Shown: positions 7,209 through 15,688, numbered from the stretch's first letter. The stretch: 15,804 nucleotides of DNA from Bacillota bacterium (GCA_017861495.1 JAGFXW010000025.1:1-15804), one strand, 5' to 3'. The notes: a model not told the origin generated them from the letters alone. Program-made: numbers and translations.

Positions 7209-8182
7209 ATAAACCATTTATCCGACCACGGCGCCTGCGCAAGTCACCTTTGATACGCAAGATGGTGAGGGAGACGGAGCTCAATGCGGCGGATCTAATT
7301 TATCCATTGTTTGTTGTTCCGGGCGAGAAAATACAATGCGAAATTCCTTCTTTACCCGGCTCTTGTCATTTGTCGGTTGATATGGCTTTGCACGTCGCCC
7401 GGGAAGTCTATGAACTTGGCATTCCTGGCGTATTGGTGTTTGGTCTGCCGGAGTACAAGGATGATCAAGGCTCGAGCGCTTGGGATCCGGCGAGCCCGGT
7501 CCAACGGGCTGTTCGTCTTATCAAACAGGAACTTCCGGATCTGACGGTGATAACAGACATTTGTTTGTGTCAGTATACCAGCCATGGCCATTGTGGCTTG
7601 TTGAGCGAGAGTGGTGTTGCCAATGATCCTACGCTAAGTTTGCTTGGGCAAGTGGCTTTAAGCCATGCCGAAGCCGGTGCCGATATGGTGGCGCCGTCCG
7701 ATATGATGGACGGGCGGGTTCGTGTGATCCGGGAGATGCTGGACAGCCAGGGTTATGAACAGGTTGCGATCATGTCTTATTCGGCTAAGTATGCATCGGC
7801 GTATTACGGTCCTTTTCGGGAAGCAGCCGACTCTGCTCCGCAGTTTGGCGATCGGAAAGCATACCAAATGGACCCTGCCAATGCGCGGGAAGCATTGCGT
7901 GAAATTGCCTTGGATATCGAAGAAGGCGCTGACATTGTTATGGTAAAACCGGCGCTGGCTTATCTGGATGTGGTTCGGCAAGTCCGTGACCGGATTGATC
8001 TTCCGGTTGCTGTATATAATGTCAGTGGTGAATATGCGATGGTGAAGGCGGCAGCAGCCAATGGCTGGATTGAGGAACGAAAAATTGTCCTCGAAACATT
8101 AACCGGGATGAAACGGGCCGGCGCTGATATGATTATCACCTATCATGCACTGGATGCGGCACGTTGGCTGCAGGAAGCTTAG
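7205..8182 (+). CDS. hemB: Delta-aminolevulinic acid dehydratase (porphobilinogen synthase), zinc type
   Basis: 325-residue enzyme that condenses two 5-aminolevulinate molecules to porphobilinogen. The two Schiff-base lysines are Lys195 (SYSAKYAS) and Lys248 ([10 protein letters not shown]). The metal-site segment [14 protein letters not shown] has Cys120, Cys122 and Cys130, the three-cysteine catalytic zinc site; Mg/K-type enzymes have aspartates here. The length is normal. The start codon sits in an ATGA overlap with cobA-hemD, with AGGAGG at 7190-7195, so translation is probably coupled. hemL follows after 19 bases. Confidence 0.97.
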   Translation: MNKPFIRPRRLRKSPLIRKMVRETELNAADLIYPLFVVPGEKIQCEIPSLPGSCHLSVDMALHVAREVYELGIPGVLVFGLPEYKDDQGSSAWDPASPVQRAVRLIKQELPDLTVITDICLCQYTSHGHCGLLSESGVANDPTLSLLGQVALSHAEAGADMVAPSDMMDGRVRVIREMLDSQGYEQVAIMSYSAKYASAYYGPFREAADSAPQFGDRKAYQMDPANAREALREIALDIEEGADIVMVKPALAYLDVVRQVRDRIDLPVAVYNVSGEYAMVKAAAANGWIEERKIVLETLTGMKRAGADMIITYHALDAARWLQEA

Positions 8183-8201
8183 ACGATAAGGGAGGCAAAG
8201 C

Positions 8202-9503
8202 ATGAGTATTCATTTAGAGAAATCAGCAGCAGCGTTTGCCGAAGCAAAACAATATATTCCCGGCGGAGTGAACAGCCCCGTACGGTCTTTTCGCGGCGTG
8301 GGTGGGACGCCGCCGTTTATTGCCAACGGGTCGGGCAGCCGTCTAACCGATATCGATGGCAATAGCTACATTGATTATGTTGGTTCGTGGGGGCCGATGA
8401 TTCTAGGCCATGCCCATCCCGCTGTCGTTCATGCTTTGCAGGAAGCGGCGGTGCGGGGAACGAGTTATGGTGCGCCGACTCTGTGGGAGACTGAATTGGC
8501 CCGCAAGATTACGCAGATTGTCCCATCTATTGAGATGGTTCGTATGGTGAATTCCGGCACAGAGGCAACGATGAGTGTTTTGCGGCTGGCGCGGGCCTAT
8601 ACTGGCAGAAGCAAGGTGATCAAATTCGCCGGCTGCTATCACGGCCATCACGACAGCTTACTGGTTAAAGCTGGATCCGGAGCGTTGACGTTCGGTACGC
8701 CGGATAGCCCGGGGGTGCCTGCAAGTGTTGCTGCAGGAACGATCACGGTTCCTTACAACGATGCGGAAACGTTGGCGGAAGTATTTGCCCGGCAGGGCGA
8801 GGACATTGCCGCCGTTATTATGGAACCGGTCCCGGGAAATATGGGGCTGGTGTTGCCCAAACCGGGCTATTTGGAGCAGGTCCGCAAAATCACGGCCGAT
8901 TATGGTGCGTTGTTAATTTTTGACGAAGTCATGTCCGGCTTCCGGGCGGCCTTTGGCGGGGCTCAATCAGTATACGGCATTTGCCCGGATCTGACTTGTC
9001 TGGGTAAGGTAATTGGCGGCGGTTTGCCGGTAGGCGCCTATGGCGGCCGCAGGGAGATCATGGAACAGGTATCGCCGGCCGGGCCGGTTTATCAAGCGGG
9101 TACGCTAAGCGGCAATCCGTTGGCGATGGTGGCGGGAATTACTACGTTGAATATTTTGGCAGCGGATCCCGGCCTTTACGGGCGCATGACGGCATTGACC
9201 CAGCGGCTGTGTGATGGCATACGGGCTGCGGCCGAAAAATTTGGCTTTCATTTTCAGTTCCATACTATTGGGACCATGTTTTGCACGTTCTTTTCTGAAC
9301 AGGAAGTGGTGGACTATGAAACGGCGAAACTGTCGGATGTTGATCTGTTTAACCGCTATTTTCACTTCATGCTGGAACAAGGCATTTATTTGGCCCCGTC
9401 CCAGTTTGAAACCGGATTTATGTCGATCGCTCATACCGCCGCAGATATCGAAGCGACAATTGCCGCCAGCAGCGTTGCATTTCAAAAATTAACGCAGCGG
9501 TAA
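8202..9503 (+). CDS. hemL: Glutamate-1-semialdehyde 2,1-aminomutase
   Basis: 433-residue PLP enzyme that converts glutamate-1-semialdehyde to 5-aminolevulinate, completing the C5 route begun by HemA. The PLP lysine is Lys269 in [17 protein letters not shown]. Other class III aminotransferase motifs are present: [15 protein letters not shown] (about 117-131), [16 protein letters not shown] (about 145-160) and the PLP-ring aspartate in [10 protein letters not shown] (Asp241). The N-terminal [11 protein letters not shown] is diagnostic of HemL over other aminotransferases. GGGAGG lies shortly before the ATG. It is followed after 43 bases by the regulator gene with no terminator between, so both are probably on one transcript. 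Confidence 0.97.
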   Translation: MSIHLEKSAAAFAEAKQYIPGGVNSPVRSFRGVGGTPPFIANGSGSRLTDIDGNSYIDYVGSWGPMILGHAHPAVVHALQEAAVRGTSYGAPTLWETELARKITQIVPSIEMVRMVNSGTEATMSVLRLARAYTGRSKVIKFAGCYHGHHDSLLVKAGSGALTFGTPDSPGVPASVAAGTITVPYNDAETLAEVFARQGEDIAAVIMEPVPGNMGLVLPKPGYLEQVRKITADYGALLIFDEVMSGFRAAFGGAQSVYGICPDLTCLGKVIGGGLPVGAYGGRREIMEQVSPAGPVYQAGTLSGNPLAMVAGITTLNILAADPGLYGRMTALTQRLCDGIRAAAEKFGFHFQFHTIGTMFCTFFSEQEVVDYETAKLSDVDLFNRYFHFMLEQGIYLAPSQFETGFMSIAHTAADIEATIAASSVAFQKLTQR

Positions 9504-9546
9504 GAAAAAATCGGCGTACTCGGCGACAATAAGGAGAGTATAGTTC

Positions 9547-10254
9547 ATGGCGAAATCGAACGATCCTGAAATTCAATATTTACGGAATATCCCGATATTT
9601 GCAGAACTTACCGATGCGCAGTTGGCGGAAATTCATGCCAAGACAGCAGAGCGCCTGTATCGCAAGGGAACAACCATTTTTCTGGAAGGCGACCCGGGCG
9701 CTGGCTTTCATTATGTACAAACAGGCCGGGTGAAGATTGTCAAAACAAGCGATGACGGCCGCGAACATATTATTAATATGCTGGGACCGGGTGAATTGTT
9801 TGCGGAAGTATTGTTATTCAACACGGCGCCCTATCCGGCTACGGCTGTTGCTGTGGAAGACTCCTGCATTGGTGTCATCCGCAACTCGGAACTAGAAAAA
9901 TTGGTCATGCAGAATAACGCATTGGCTTTGCAATTGATCCGTGAACTCAGCCAGCGGCTGCTGTTTGCGCAGGGCAAAATCAAAAATTTGGCGCTTAGCG
10001 ATGTAAAAACCCGTACCGCTGCGGTTCTTTTAAAATTGATTGAACAGCAAGGGATAAAACATCCGCAGGGAGGCGTCGCTATCAGTTTGGATTTCTCCCG
10101 CCAGGATTTGGCAGCCTTGGTGGGAACAACACGGGAAACGGTAACCCGCGTTCTCAGCGCGTTAAAAAAGGAACAGATCATTGAGATTGACGGCCACCGG
10201 ATTACCGTTCTTGATCTGGAAGAATTACAAACATTAGGTGAAGGATCAATTTGA
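9547..10254 (+). CDS. Crp/Fnr-family transcriptional regulator
   Basis: 235-residue regulator with a cyclic-nucleotide-binding-type beta-barrel (about 15-125), a dimerisation helix (about 125-150) and a winged helix-turn-helix (about 150-225). The recognition region is FSRQDLAALVGTTRETVTRVL (about 183-203). It has no N-terminal cysteine cluster; the only cysteine is Cys107, so it is not an iron-sulfur FNR. The effector loop reads GELFAEVLLFNTAPYPATA. The Arg-Ser pair that binds the cAMP phosphate in CRP is replaced by PYPATA, so cAMP is unlikely. The ligand could be heme, a gas, redox state or a small metabolite; heme or another tetrapyrrole is only suggested by the operon. AAGGAG precedes the ATG. 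It is the last gene of the tetrapyrrole operon, 43 bases after hemL, and may regulate that operon or respond to its products. Confidence 0.92.
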   Translation: MAKSNDPEIQYLRNIPIFAELTDAQLAEIHAKTAERLYRKGTTIFLEGDPGAGFHYVQTGRVKIVKTSDDGREHIINMLGPGELFAEVLLFNTAPYPATAVAVEDSCIGVIRNSELEKLVMQNNALALQLIRELSQRLLFAQGKIKNLALSDVKTRTAAVLLKLIEQQGIKHPQGGVAISLDFSRQDLAALVGTTRETVTRVLSALKKEQIIEIDGHRITVLDLEELQTLGEGSI

Positions 10255-10264
10255 ACAATCGTAA

Positions 10265-10311
10265 AAGAGACCGGACACATCACTTCAAACAAGTGATGTG
10301 TCCGGTCTCTT
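10265..10311. terminator. Perfect 21-bp hairpin between convergent genes
   Basis: The arms 10265-10285 and 10291-10311 are perfect reverse complements (starting AAGAGACCGG) around a CAAAC loop. On the minus strand the stem is followed at once by TTTTAC, so it can end the minus-strand FtsA-like transcript. On the plus strand the stem ends in TT and no long T tract follows, so it probably stops the hem operon less cleanly. The stem is far longer than a usual terminator. Confidence 0.7.
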
Positions 10312-10325
10312 GGTTATGCAGGGTT

Positions 10326-12479
10326 TCATTCTGGGGTTGACGGGTCCGCGGAAAAGAAGATTTGAATCGAATCCCGGCTTTTGATCGGAGTCGTAAAATC
10401 AGCAGGTTGGCCATTGTGCAAGATGGTTATTTGTTTGGTGCCGTATAACTGGCGGGGATCAAAATCAACCGCTAACAAAACTTCGCCGATGGTCGGATTG
10501 CTTTGGTCATGGCAACTATATTCGATTGCTGTTCCGTCAGACGCCTCATCAGTCAGTTTTGCCGGCTGTTTATTTGCTGAGATGGTGTAACGTTGAACCG
10601 GTATTTGGATTTCCGCATCATTGAATAGGATGGTGATGGACTCGATACCCTTTTCTGCAATCCCCAACACTGAAGAGATTGTTGGCAAGGCAGGGGGGAT
10701 AATCGTCACATTATCCTTGTCGTGCAGTATGGTGGCGGGATTAGCCGATAAATCGTTTACCGTGAATTGGGACGCCACACTATACAGCCGGGGTTGACCA
10801 TTCACCGTGTAGGAATACCGTGTCAGCGCCGGTGAAAGACCAAGCGATTGCATAACGTCCTGAAGGGTTACAGGCAGGTGGATCATGATCCGGTCACGGT
10901 CTTGCAGCGGGGTATCGGCGGAGATTGCCGAACCGTTATTGGTGATCTGCGGCGGAACGGCGTATGTTTGGCCATTAATCAGGACGCTGTAAGGGGAGGG
11001 AATTTTGGCAACAGCCGATAAAGGAGGCTGCGGCGTTGTTCCGTTCGCACCCCGGGTCACTTGAATGGTATCTTGTTCTTGCAAAAGATCGGTGAGTTTA
11101 GCGGGAATCCCGTTTTTCAGAATACTTCCCGGTTCCGGGTTGCCGCCGGGAATGAAATTTGTTTGGCCGTTAATGCTTACGGTAATTCCTAACCCGGGAC
11201 GGCCATGCAGGCTTCGGACATCAATCCCGGCCGTTAGCAGGGCATCGCCGATGGTAAGGGCGCCGAGGTTAAACAGCCGGAGCAATTGGTCGTTGACGGT
11301 TACCTTGACAAAGGTCAAGGCGCGGCTATCAGCCAATTTTAAAATGCCGAGCGGGGTTACGGCGTCCGGAACGCATAACTCCTTCGGGAGCGTGACCATT
11401 CCGGCGCTTTGATCCGGCATTCGGATTCCTACACGCGCCGGGGGAATACCTAACGCTTCGGCCAGCAACTGGGGCAACAACGGCGTCAATGATCCGCCGC
11501 CAACGAGCAAAACCGCTTGCGGCGGCGTGACATTCAGGGTCAGGATTTGGTTGGCAATCGTCTGGGCCAGCTCTTTTACCGCCGGGGTAATACTATCGAT
11601 AATGTCTTGGGAAGAAGCCTTGTGTTTTACGCCAAGGACGTCCGTGTACGGAATTTTTCGCGCCTTGCTGTCGCCTAGACGTCGTTTTACCGTTTCCGCC
11701 ATGTTGAAATCCAAGAGAAAATTCGTGGAGATTGCTTCGGTGATTTCATCACCGGCGCAAGGCACCATCCCGTAACCGACAACCGATCCGGCGCGGGTGA
11801 TGGCTACGTCGGAGGTCCCGGCGCCGATATCGACAAGGGTTAGATTTAAATGGCGCATGGAAGAAGGGATCAATACACTGATTGCCGCAATCGGTTCCAG
11901 CGTCAGAGTTGACATTTCCAGACCGATTGACTCTAAGGCGGATTGGAGCGAATCAATGACTTGCCGGGGTAGAAAAGTGGCAATCAATTCGATGCCCGCT
12001 ATTCTGCCGCGTTGTCCTTCCAAGGTTTTTAACGGTGTTTTATCGAGCGAAAAATTTACGATACTATAACCAACGCAATAATAACTGCCGGGATCCGCCA
12101 GCGACTTTGTCGCGGCCAATTGCCGCTGGGCATTTTGAATGGCAGACAGTTCCAGTGTTCTTTCATCATCGACGGTCAGCAATTTACTGGGCAAAATTTC
12201 AATCTCGGCCGTTGTCTGGATGGTAAATAATGCCCGACCGGCTGCCGCAACCGATACTTTCTTCAAGGGGCCGACGGAAGCTTCCAAATGCGTTTTCACC
12301 GCGGCAATGATTTTTGCAACCTCAGGAACATCATGGATTTGACCGTCCAGCATGGAACGGGTATTATGTTCTTGCCGGTGAACGGCCAGAATATCAATCA
12401 AATCGCCGACTCGTTTGCCAACCAGGCCGACAACATTCCGAGTCCCGATATCTAAGGCAAATAATAAGTTTTTTTCCAT
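10326..12479 (-). CDS. FtsA/PilM-like actin-fold ATPase with repeated C-terminal domains
   Basis: 717-residue cytoplasmic protein. Residues 1-385 carry an actin-family ATPase fold of the FtsA/PilM class: phosphate-1 loop ALDIGTRNVVGLVGK (8-22), phosphate-2 loop LVDIGAGTSDVAI (215-227) and the adenosine motif VLLVGGGSLTPLLPQLLAEALG (about 323-344). FtsA is usually about 420 residues and ends in an amphipathic membrane helix. Here about 330 extra residues follow, with no such helix that I can see. The extension holds about four divergent repeats of a pattern like TIxxxL-(x)n-ITVxxNGQP-(x)n-LxDxDxIxI (about 408-474, 537-594, 599-655, 662-709), reminiscent of small beta-grasp or DUF348-type domains. 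GGGAG lies just before the ATG. The gene is convergent with the hem operon and divergent from the folate-enzyme gene. Family assignment of the ATPase is firm. The role (division, pilus or envelope assembly) is unknown, and it is probably not the housekeeping FtsA because no division genes are near. Confidence 0.85.
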   Translation of the reverse strand: MEKNLLFALDIGTRNVVGLVGKRVGDLIDILAVHRQEHNTRSMLDGQIHDVPEVAKIIAAVKTHLEASVGPLKKVSVAAAGRALFTIQTTAEIEILPSKLLTVDDERTLELSAIQNAQRQLAATKSLADPGSYYCVGYSIVNFSLDKTPLKTLEGQRGRIAGIELIATFLPRQVIDSLQSALESIGLEMSTLTLEPIAAISVLIPSSMRHLNLTLVDIGAGTSDVAITRAGSVVGYGMVPCAGDEITEAISTNFLLDFNMAETVKRRLGDSKARKIPYTDVLGVKHKASSQDIIDSITPAVKELAQTIANQILTLNVTPPQAVLLVGGGSLTPLLPQLLAEALGIPPARVGIRMPDQSAGMVTLPKELCVPDAVTPLGILKLADSRALTFVKVTVNDQLLRLFNLGALTIGDALLTAGIDVRSLHGRPGLGITVSINGQTNFIPGGNPEPGSILKNGIPAKLTDLLQEQDTIQVTRGANGTTPQPPLSAVAKIPSPYSVLINGQTYAVPPQITNNGSAISADTPLQDRDRIMIHLPVTLQDVMQSLGLSPALTRYSYTVNGQPRLYSVASQFTVNDLSANPATILHDKDNVTIIPPALPTISSVLGIAEKGIESITILFNDAEIQIPVQRYTISANKQPAKLTDEASDGTAIEYSCHDQSNPTIGEVLLAVDFDPRQLYGTKQITILHNGQPADFTTPIKSRDSIQIFFSADPSTPE

Positions 12480-12488
12480 AAATTACTC

Positions 12489-12508
12489 CCATCTACTAAT
12501 ATAGATGG
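12489..12508 (-). promoter_or_regulatory. Small hairpin overlapping the ribosome binding site of the FtsA-like gene
   Basis: CCATCT (12489-12494) and AGATGG (12503-12508) are inverted around eight bases. On the minus strand the downstream arm runs into the GGGAG ribosome binding site, so folding could mask part of it. It could also be a protein-binding operator or chance. No convincing -35/-10 pair was found for this gene. Confidence 0.3.
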
Positions 12509-12678
12509 TAATTACTTCGAGTTTAATCAGTAAACTCCTGCCGGCACAGTTTTATCGATTGCTGTAAAACTTGCAAGACGAAAGAATGGCTCGGAATTAT
12601 TCGCTTTTTGTGTGTAATCGCAGAATAAATCTGATAAAATGGGAGAAGAAGATATTTAGTATCAAAGGAGGGATTCGT

Positions 12679-13323
12679 TTGTTAGCAGCAACCAGTATTC
12701 AAGAGTTTGCCACTCGCCTGGCGTCTCGCGAACCGGCTCCGGGTGGCGGCAGCGCAGCTGCTGTTTCGGGATTATTAGGAGTTAGTTTGTCCGAGATGGT
12801 TTTGAATCTGACAATTGGACGACCCGATTTTGCTGATCAAGCAGAGTTTTTGCTGCAGAAACAAAAAGAGTTGGCGGAGTTACATATAAAAGTGCAGGCC
12901 ATGATTGATGCCGATGCCACTGCCTTTAATGAATTGATGGCAACGTTTGCCCTTCCCAAGGCGACAGAGGAAGAAAAAAAAGCGCGCAGCCAGGCTATCC
13001 AAGAAGCTACGATCAAAGCCTCCGAGGTACCGTTGGAGCTGGCCGGACTAGGCCTGCAAACGTTACAGATTGCCGGAACGCTGGTCGGAAAGATCAATCC
13101 GCATGCCGCCAGTGACTTGCTGGTATCCACTCTGGCCAGCCATGCTGCCGTCCGGAGCGCGTTATTGAATACCGCCATTAATCTGCCAGGGCTGAAAGAT
13201 CCTGTCATAGCTGCTTCATTGGAGAAGAGACTGCGGGAAATTGTTGCCGCTGCTGATGTTCAGGCAGATACGATCTGTAAGGCGATGTATGCCGAGCCGC
13301 CGTTTACTGTTATGAAAGGTTAG
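12679..13323 (+). CDS. fchA: Methenyltetrahydrofolate cyclohydrolase / formiminotetrahydrofolate cyclodeaminase family protein
   Basis: 214-residue, mostly helical protein of the FTCD_C family. Members release ammonia from 5-formimino-tetrahydrofolate (cyclodeaminase) or hydrolyse 5,10-methenyl-tetrahydrofolate (FchA, the one-carbon route of acetogens). The signature REPAPGGGSAAAVSG (about 17-31) holds the folate-binding glycine loop. The start is placed at TTG 12679: AAAGGAGGG (12664-12672) lies six bases upstream and the product begins just before the conserved helix TSIQEFATRLASREPAPGGGS. The frame is open back to an ATG at 12571, but that would add a non-conserved segment with no ribosome binding site. 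The gene stands alone, divergent from the FtsA-like gene. A weak -10-like TAAAAT is at 12635-12640. Family is sure; cyclohydrolase versus cyclodeaminase is undecided, since no formate-THF ligase, FolD or histidine-degradation gene is near. Confidence 0.88.
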   Translation: MLAATSIQEFATRLASREPAPGGGSAAAVSGLLGVSLSEMVLNLTIGRPDFADQAEFLLQKQKELAELHIKVQAMIDADATAFNELMATFALPKATEEEKKARSQAIQEATIKASEVPLELAGLGLQTLQIAGTLVGKINPHAASDLLVSTLASHAAVRSALLNTAINLPGLKDPVIAASLEKRLREIVAAADVQADTICKAMYAEPPFTVMKG

Positions 13324-13358
13324 TTTAGGGACAAGGGGACAGGTTCCTTGTCCCTAAA
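13324..13358. repeat. REP-like palindrome immediately after the folate-enzyme stop codon
   Basis: TTTAGGGACAAGG (13324-13336) pairs perfectly with CCTTGTCCCTAAA (13346-13358), with loop GGACAGGTT. The stem begins at the first base after the TAG. The arm sequence GGGACAAGG...CCTTGTCCC with internal GGGGACAGG resembles dispersed palindromes I recall from several Firmicutes and other bacteria, sometimes near REP-associated tyrosine transposases. It could also act as a terminator (A5 follows; T tracts are absent on the plus strand, and on the minus strand the stem is not followed by a T run). Only one copy is in the window. Confidence 0.5.
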
Positions 13359-13368
13359 AACGTAAGAC

Positions 13369-13388
13369 GGGACTGGGTAACCAGTCCC
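13369..13388. repeat. Second short palindrome with GNRA-type loop
   Basis: GGGACTGG (13369-13376) and CCAGTCCC (13381-13388) form a perfect 8-bp stem closed by GTAA, a GNRA tetraloop in RNA. It lies 10 bases after the REP-like palindrome and shares GGGAC at its outer edge. Confidence 0.5.
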
Positions 13389-13407
13389 CATAGTCCATTT
13401 TACTTGC

Positions 13408-13444
13408 ATAATGAAAACCCGGCCATTGGCCGGGTTTTCATTAT
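13408..13444. terminator. Bidirectional terminator between the folate gene and tex
   Basis: Perfect 17-bp stem: arms 13408-13424 and 13428-13444, with loop ATT. The core AAAACCCGGCC / GGCCGGGTTTT has an A tract on one side and a T tract on the other in both directions, the mark of a terminator shared by convergent genes. The tex stop codon (13441-13443) is inside the stem. Confidence 0.88.
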
Positions 13445-15618
13445 TTTGCCTTTTGCGCCTGTTTTAGGCTCAGACCAATTCGTCCGCGGTCTTCATCGAC
13501 ATGCAAAACCATGCAATCGACGATGTCACCGACGGATACGATGTCAAGCGGGTGGCGGAACGGTTTATAGCTTAATTCCGAACGGTGGATGAGGCCATTG
13601 GTCTTAATGCCGATGTCTACGAATACACCAAAATCAGTAACATTGTGAACGGTACCGCGCATAATGGCGCCCGGCGATAAATCGGATAATTTCACAATGT
13701 TTTTTCGGGTCAACGGCGCCGGCATATCCTCGCGGGGGTCCCGTCCGGGTTTGACCAGTGCCGCCAAGATATCGCGCACCGTCGGTTCTCCGGCTTCGAG
13801 TTCTTTAGCCAGCGTTGCGGAATCGATATTCTGCACGGCGGCTTGCAGGGCTTTCAACCGGTCCCGGTCGCGAAGGTCGGAAAGAGAAAAATGAAGATGA
13901 GCGAGGATTTTTTCCGCCAAAGCATACGATTCGGGATGGACCGGCGTGTTGTCTAATGGATTTTTATGGTCGCGCAGGCGGAGGAAGCCCGCGCATTGCG
14001 TAAAGGCTGCCTGCCCGAGACGGGCTACTTTTAACAGTTCTTTACGGCTTGCAAAACTGCCGTTGGCATTCCGGTAGCTGACAATGTTTTTGGCTACGGT
14101 TGAATTGATCCCTGCGACGTGGGTGAGCAAGGCTGGTGAAGCGGTGTTCAAATCTACCCCTACGTGGTTCACGCAGGATTCAACGACGGTGTCGAGTGTG
14201 GCAGCCAGTTCTTTCTGGTTGACATCATGCTGGTATTGTCCTACGCCAACCGATTTTGGATCGATTTTTACCAACTCGGATAACGGATCCTGGACCCGAC
14301 GGGCGATCGATACCGCGCCGCGCAAGGTGACATCCAGATCAGGCAGCTCGTCTTTCGCCAGTTTGGAGGCAGAATATACGGAAGCGCCTGCTTCATTGGT
14401 AATGAGATAATGAACCGGCAGGTCGTTATCGTGGATTAGACGGGCGATTATTTCTTCTGTTTCATAGGAACCTGTGCCGTTTCCGATAGAGATCAGGCTG
14501 ACGGAATGATTTCGAATTGCCTGCAAGATTGCTTTTTCCGCTTTTTCCCGTTGAGCATCACTGGCGGTCAGATACAATGTTGCGGTTTCCAAAACTGCGC
14601 CGGTCGCATTGACTACCGCCATTTTGCAACCGGTCCGCAGTCCGGGATCCAGGCCCATGACGGTATGGTTGGCCAAGGGAGGAAGGAGCAGGAGCTGGCG
14701 AAGGTTGAGGCCAAAAACACGGATCGCTTGCTTTTCCGCGTTTTCGGTCAACAATGACCGGATTTCCCGTTCCAATGCCGGCAGCAACAAGCGCTTGTAA
14801 CTGTCGTTGATACATTCTTTTAAACATTCGGTAAACGCGGAAGAAGCAGTAATAATTTTGCGGGCAATACTATCGATATTTGCTTCATGCGGTGTTTGAA
14901 TATGCACCTTGAGAACGTCTTTTTTTTCACCACGGTTAATGGCTAAAATCCGATGGGAAGGAATCCGTTTGACCGGCTCATGATATTCTTTGTAGGTAAT
15001 AAATTCTTTGCCTTCCGCTTCGCTTACAGCCAGTTCCGTGGTAATTTCGGCGTTCTGCCAAAGCTGCCGCCGCAATAAAGCCCGTACTTCAGCGTGCTCG
15101 CTGATGTTCTCGGCAATAATATCCAGAGCGCCGTTCAGTGCATCCTGCGTTGAAGCGACCCCTTTTTCTTCGGAGACGAATGGTTCGCTTACCGTTAATG
15201 GATCCACATTGGCTAATTTTTGCGCCAAAATGGTTTCGGCCAATGGTTCCAGACCTTTTTCACGAGCGATTTGCGCCCGGGTGCGCCGTTTCGGCCGGAA
15301 AGGTAAGTACAGGTCTTCCAGTTCTTGCAATTTGACGGTTTGTTGAATGGCTGTAGCCAGCTCCGGCGTCAATTTGCCTTGTTCTTCGATACTGTCCATA
15401 ATTTCTTGCTGTCGTTTGGTAAGGTTGCGCAAATACTGCAGTCGCTCCATAATGGTCCGAATTTGTTCTTCATCTAATTCACCGGTCGCTTCTTTGCGGT
15501 AGCGGGCAATGAAGGGAACGGTGTTGTCCTGATCTAATAATTGGATCGTTGCTTCGACCTGGGTCGTTTTTACGTGAAGTTCGTCGGCGATTAAGCCGGG
15601 AATTGAAGAAATTTGCAT
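13441..15618 (-). CDS. tex: Tex-family transcription accessory RNA-binding protein
   Basis: 725-residue cytoplasmic protein of the Tex/Spt6-like family, which binds nucleic acid and associates with transcription. It has the N-terminal helical region with the family signature PFIARYRKEATGELDE (about 35-50) and YLPFRPKRRTRAQIAREKGLEPLA (about 104-127, given in two parts: YLPFRPKRRTR and AQIAREKGLEPLA). A YqgF-like RNase H fold begins near VMGLDPGLRTGCKMAVV, followed by a helix-hairpin-helix region (VGVDLNTASPALLTHVAGI) and a C-terminal S1 domain (about 648-720, RGTVHNVTDFGVFVDIGI). The length is typical. I start at the ATG at 15616-15618 because AAGGTGG lies nine bases upstream; the ATG seven codons earlier sits only a few bases after the predicted transcription start and has no ribosome binding site. 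The gene is monocistronic, with its stop codon inside the shared terminator. Confidence 0.95.
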   Translation of the reverse strand: MQISSIPGLIADELHVKTTQVEATIQLLDQDNTVPFIARYRKEATGELDEEQIRTIMERLQYLRNLTKRQQEIMDSIEEQGKLTPELATAIQQTVKLQELEDLYLPFRPKRRTRAQIAREKGLEPLAETILAQKLANVDPLTVSEPFVSEEKGVASTQDALNGALDIIAENISEHAEVRALLRRQLWQNAEITTELAVSEAEGKEFITYKEYHEPVKRIPSHRILAINRGEKKDVLKVHIQTPHEANIDSIARKIITASSAFTECLKECINDSYKRLLLPALEREIRSLLTENAEKQAIRVFGLNLRQLLLLPPLANHTVMGLDPGLRTGCKMAVVNATGAVLETATLYLTASDAQREKAEKAILQAIRNHSVSLISIGNGTGSYETEEIIARLIHDNDLPVHYLITNEAGASVYSASKLAKDELPDLDVTLRGAVSIARRVQDPLSELVKIDPKSVGVGQYQHDVNQKELAATLDTVVESCVNHVGVDLNTASPALLTHVAGINSTVAKNIVSYRNANGSFASRKELLKVARLGQAAFTQCAGFLRLRDHKNPLDNTPVHPESYALAEKILAHLHFSLSDLRDRDRLKALQAAVQNIDSATLAKELEAGEPTVRDILAALVKPGRDPREDMPAPLTRKNIVKLSDLSPGAIMRGTVHNVTDFGVFVDIGIKTNGLIHRSELSYKPFRHPLDIVSVGDIVDCMVLHVDEDRGRIGLSLKQAQKAK

Positions 15619-15651
15619 AGATTCACCCACCTTTTGCATTGTTCGATTCGT

Positions 15652-15680
15652 ATTATAACATAAATATACATTTACTTCAG
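15652..15680 (-). promoter_or_regulatory. Extended -10 promoter of tex
   Basis: On the minus strand TATAAT (15652-15657) is preceded by TG one base upstream, the same TGTTATAAT string as in the hem promoter. The -35 region (about 15674-15680) is poor, as is usual when an extended -10 is present. The predicted transcription start near 15645 supports the downstream ATG as the tex start. Confidence 0.65.
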
Positions 15681-15688
15681 GTGAATAT

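Noticed and set aside
12571..12678. 36-residue N-terminal extension of the folate enzyme from an upstream ATG
   Set aside because: The extension is not conserved family sequence and has no ribosome binding site, while a strong AGGAGG sits six bases before the TTG at 12679.
15619..15639. Tex start seven codons upstream
   Set aside because: That ATG lies only a few bases after the predicted transcription start and lacks a ribosome binding site, whereas AAGGTGG is well placed for the ATG at 15616-15618.
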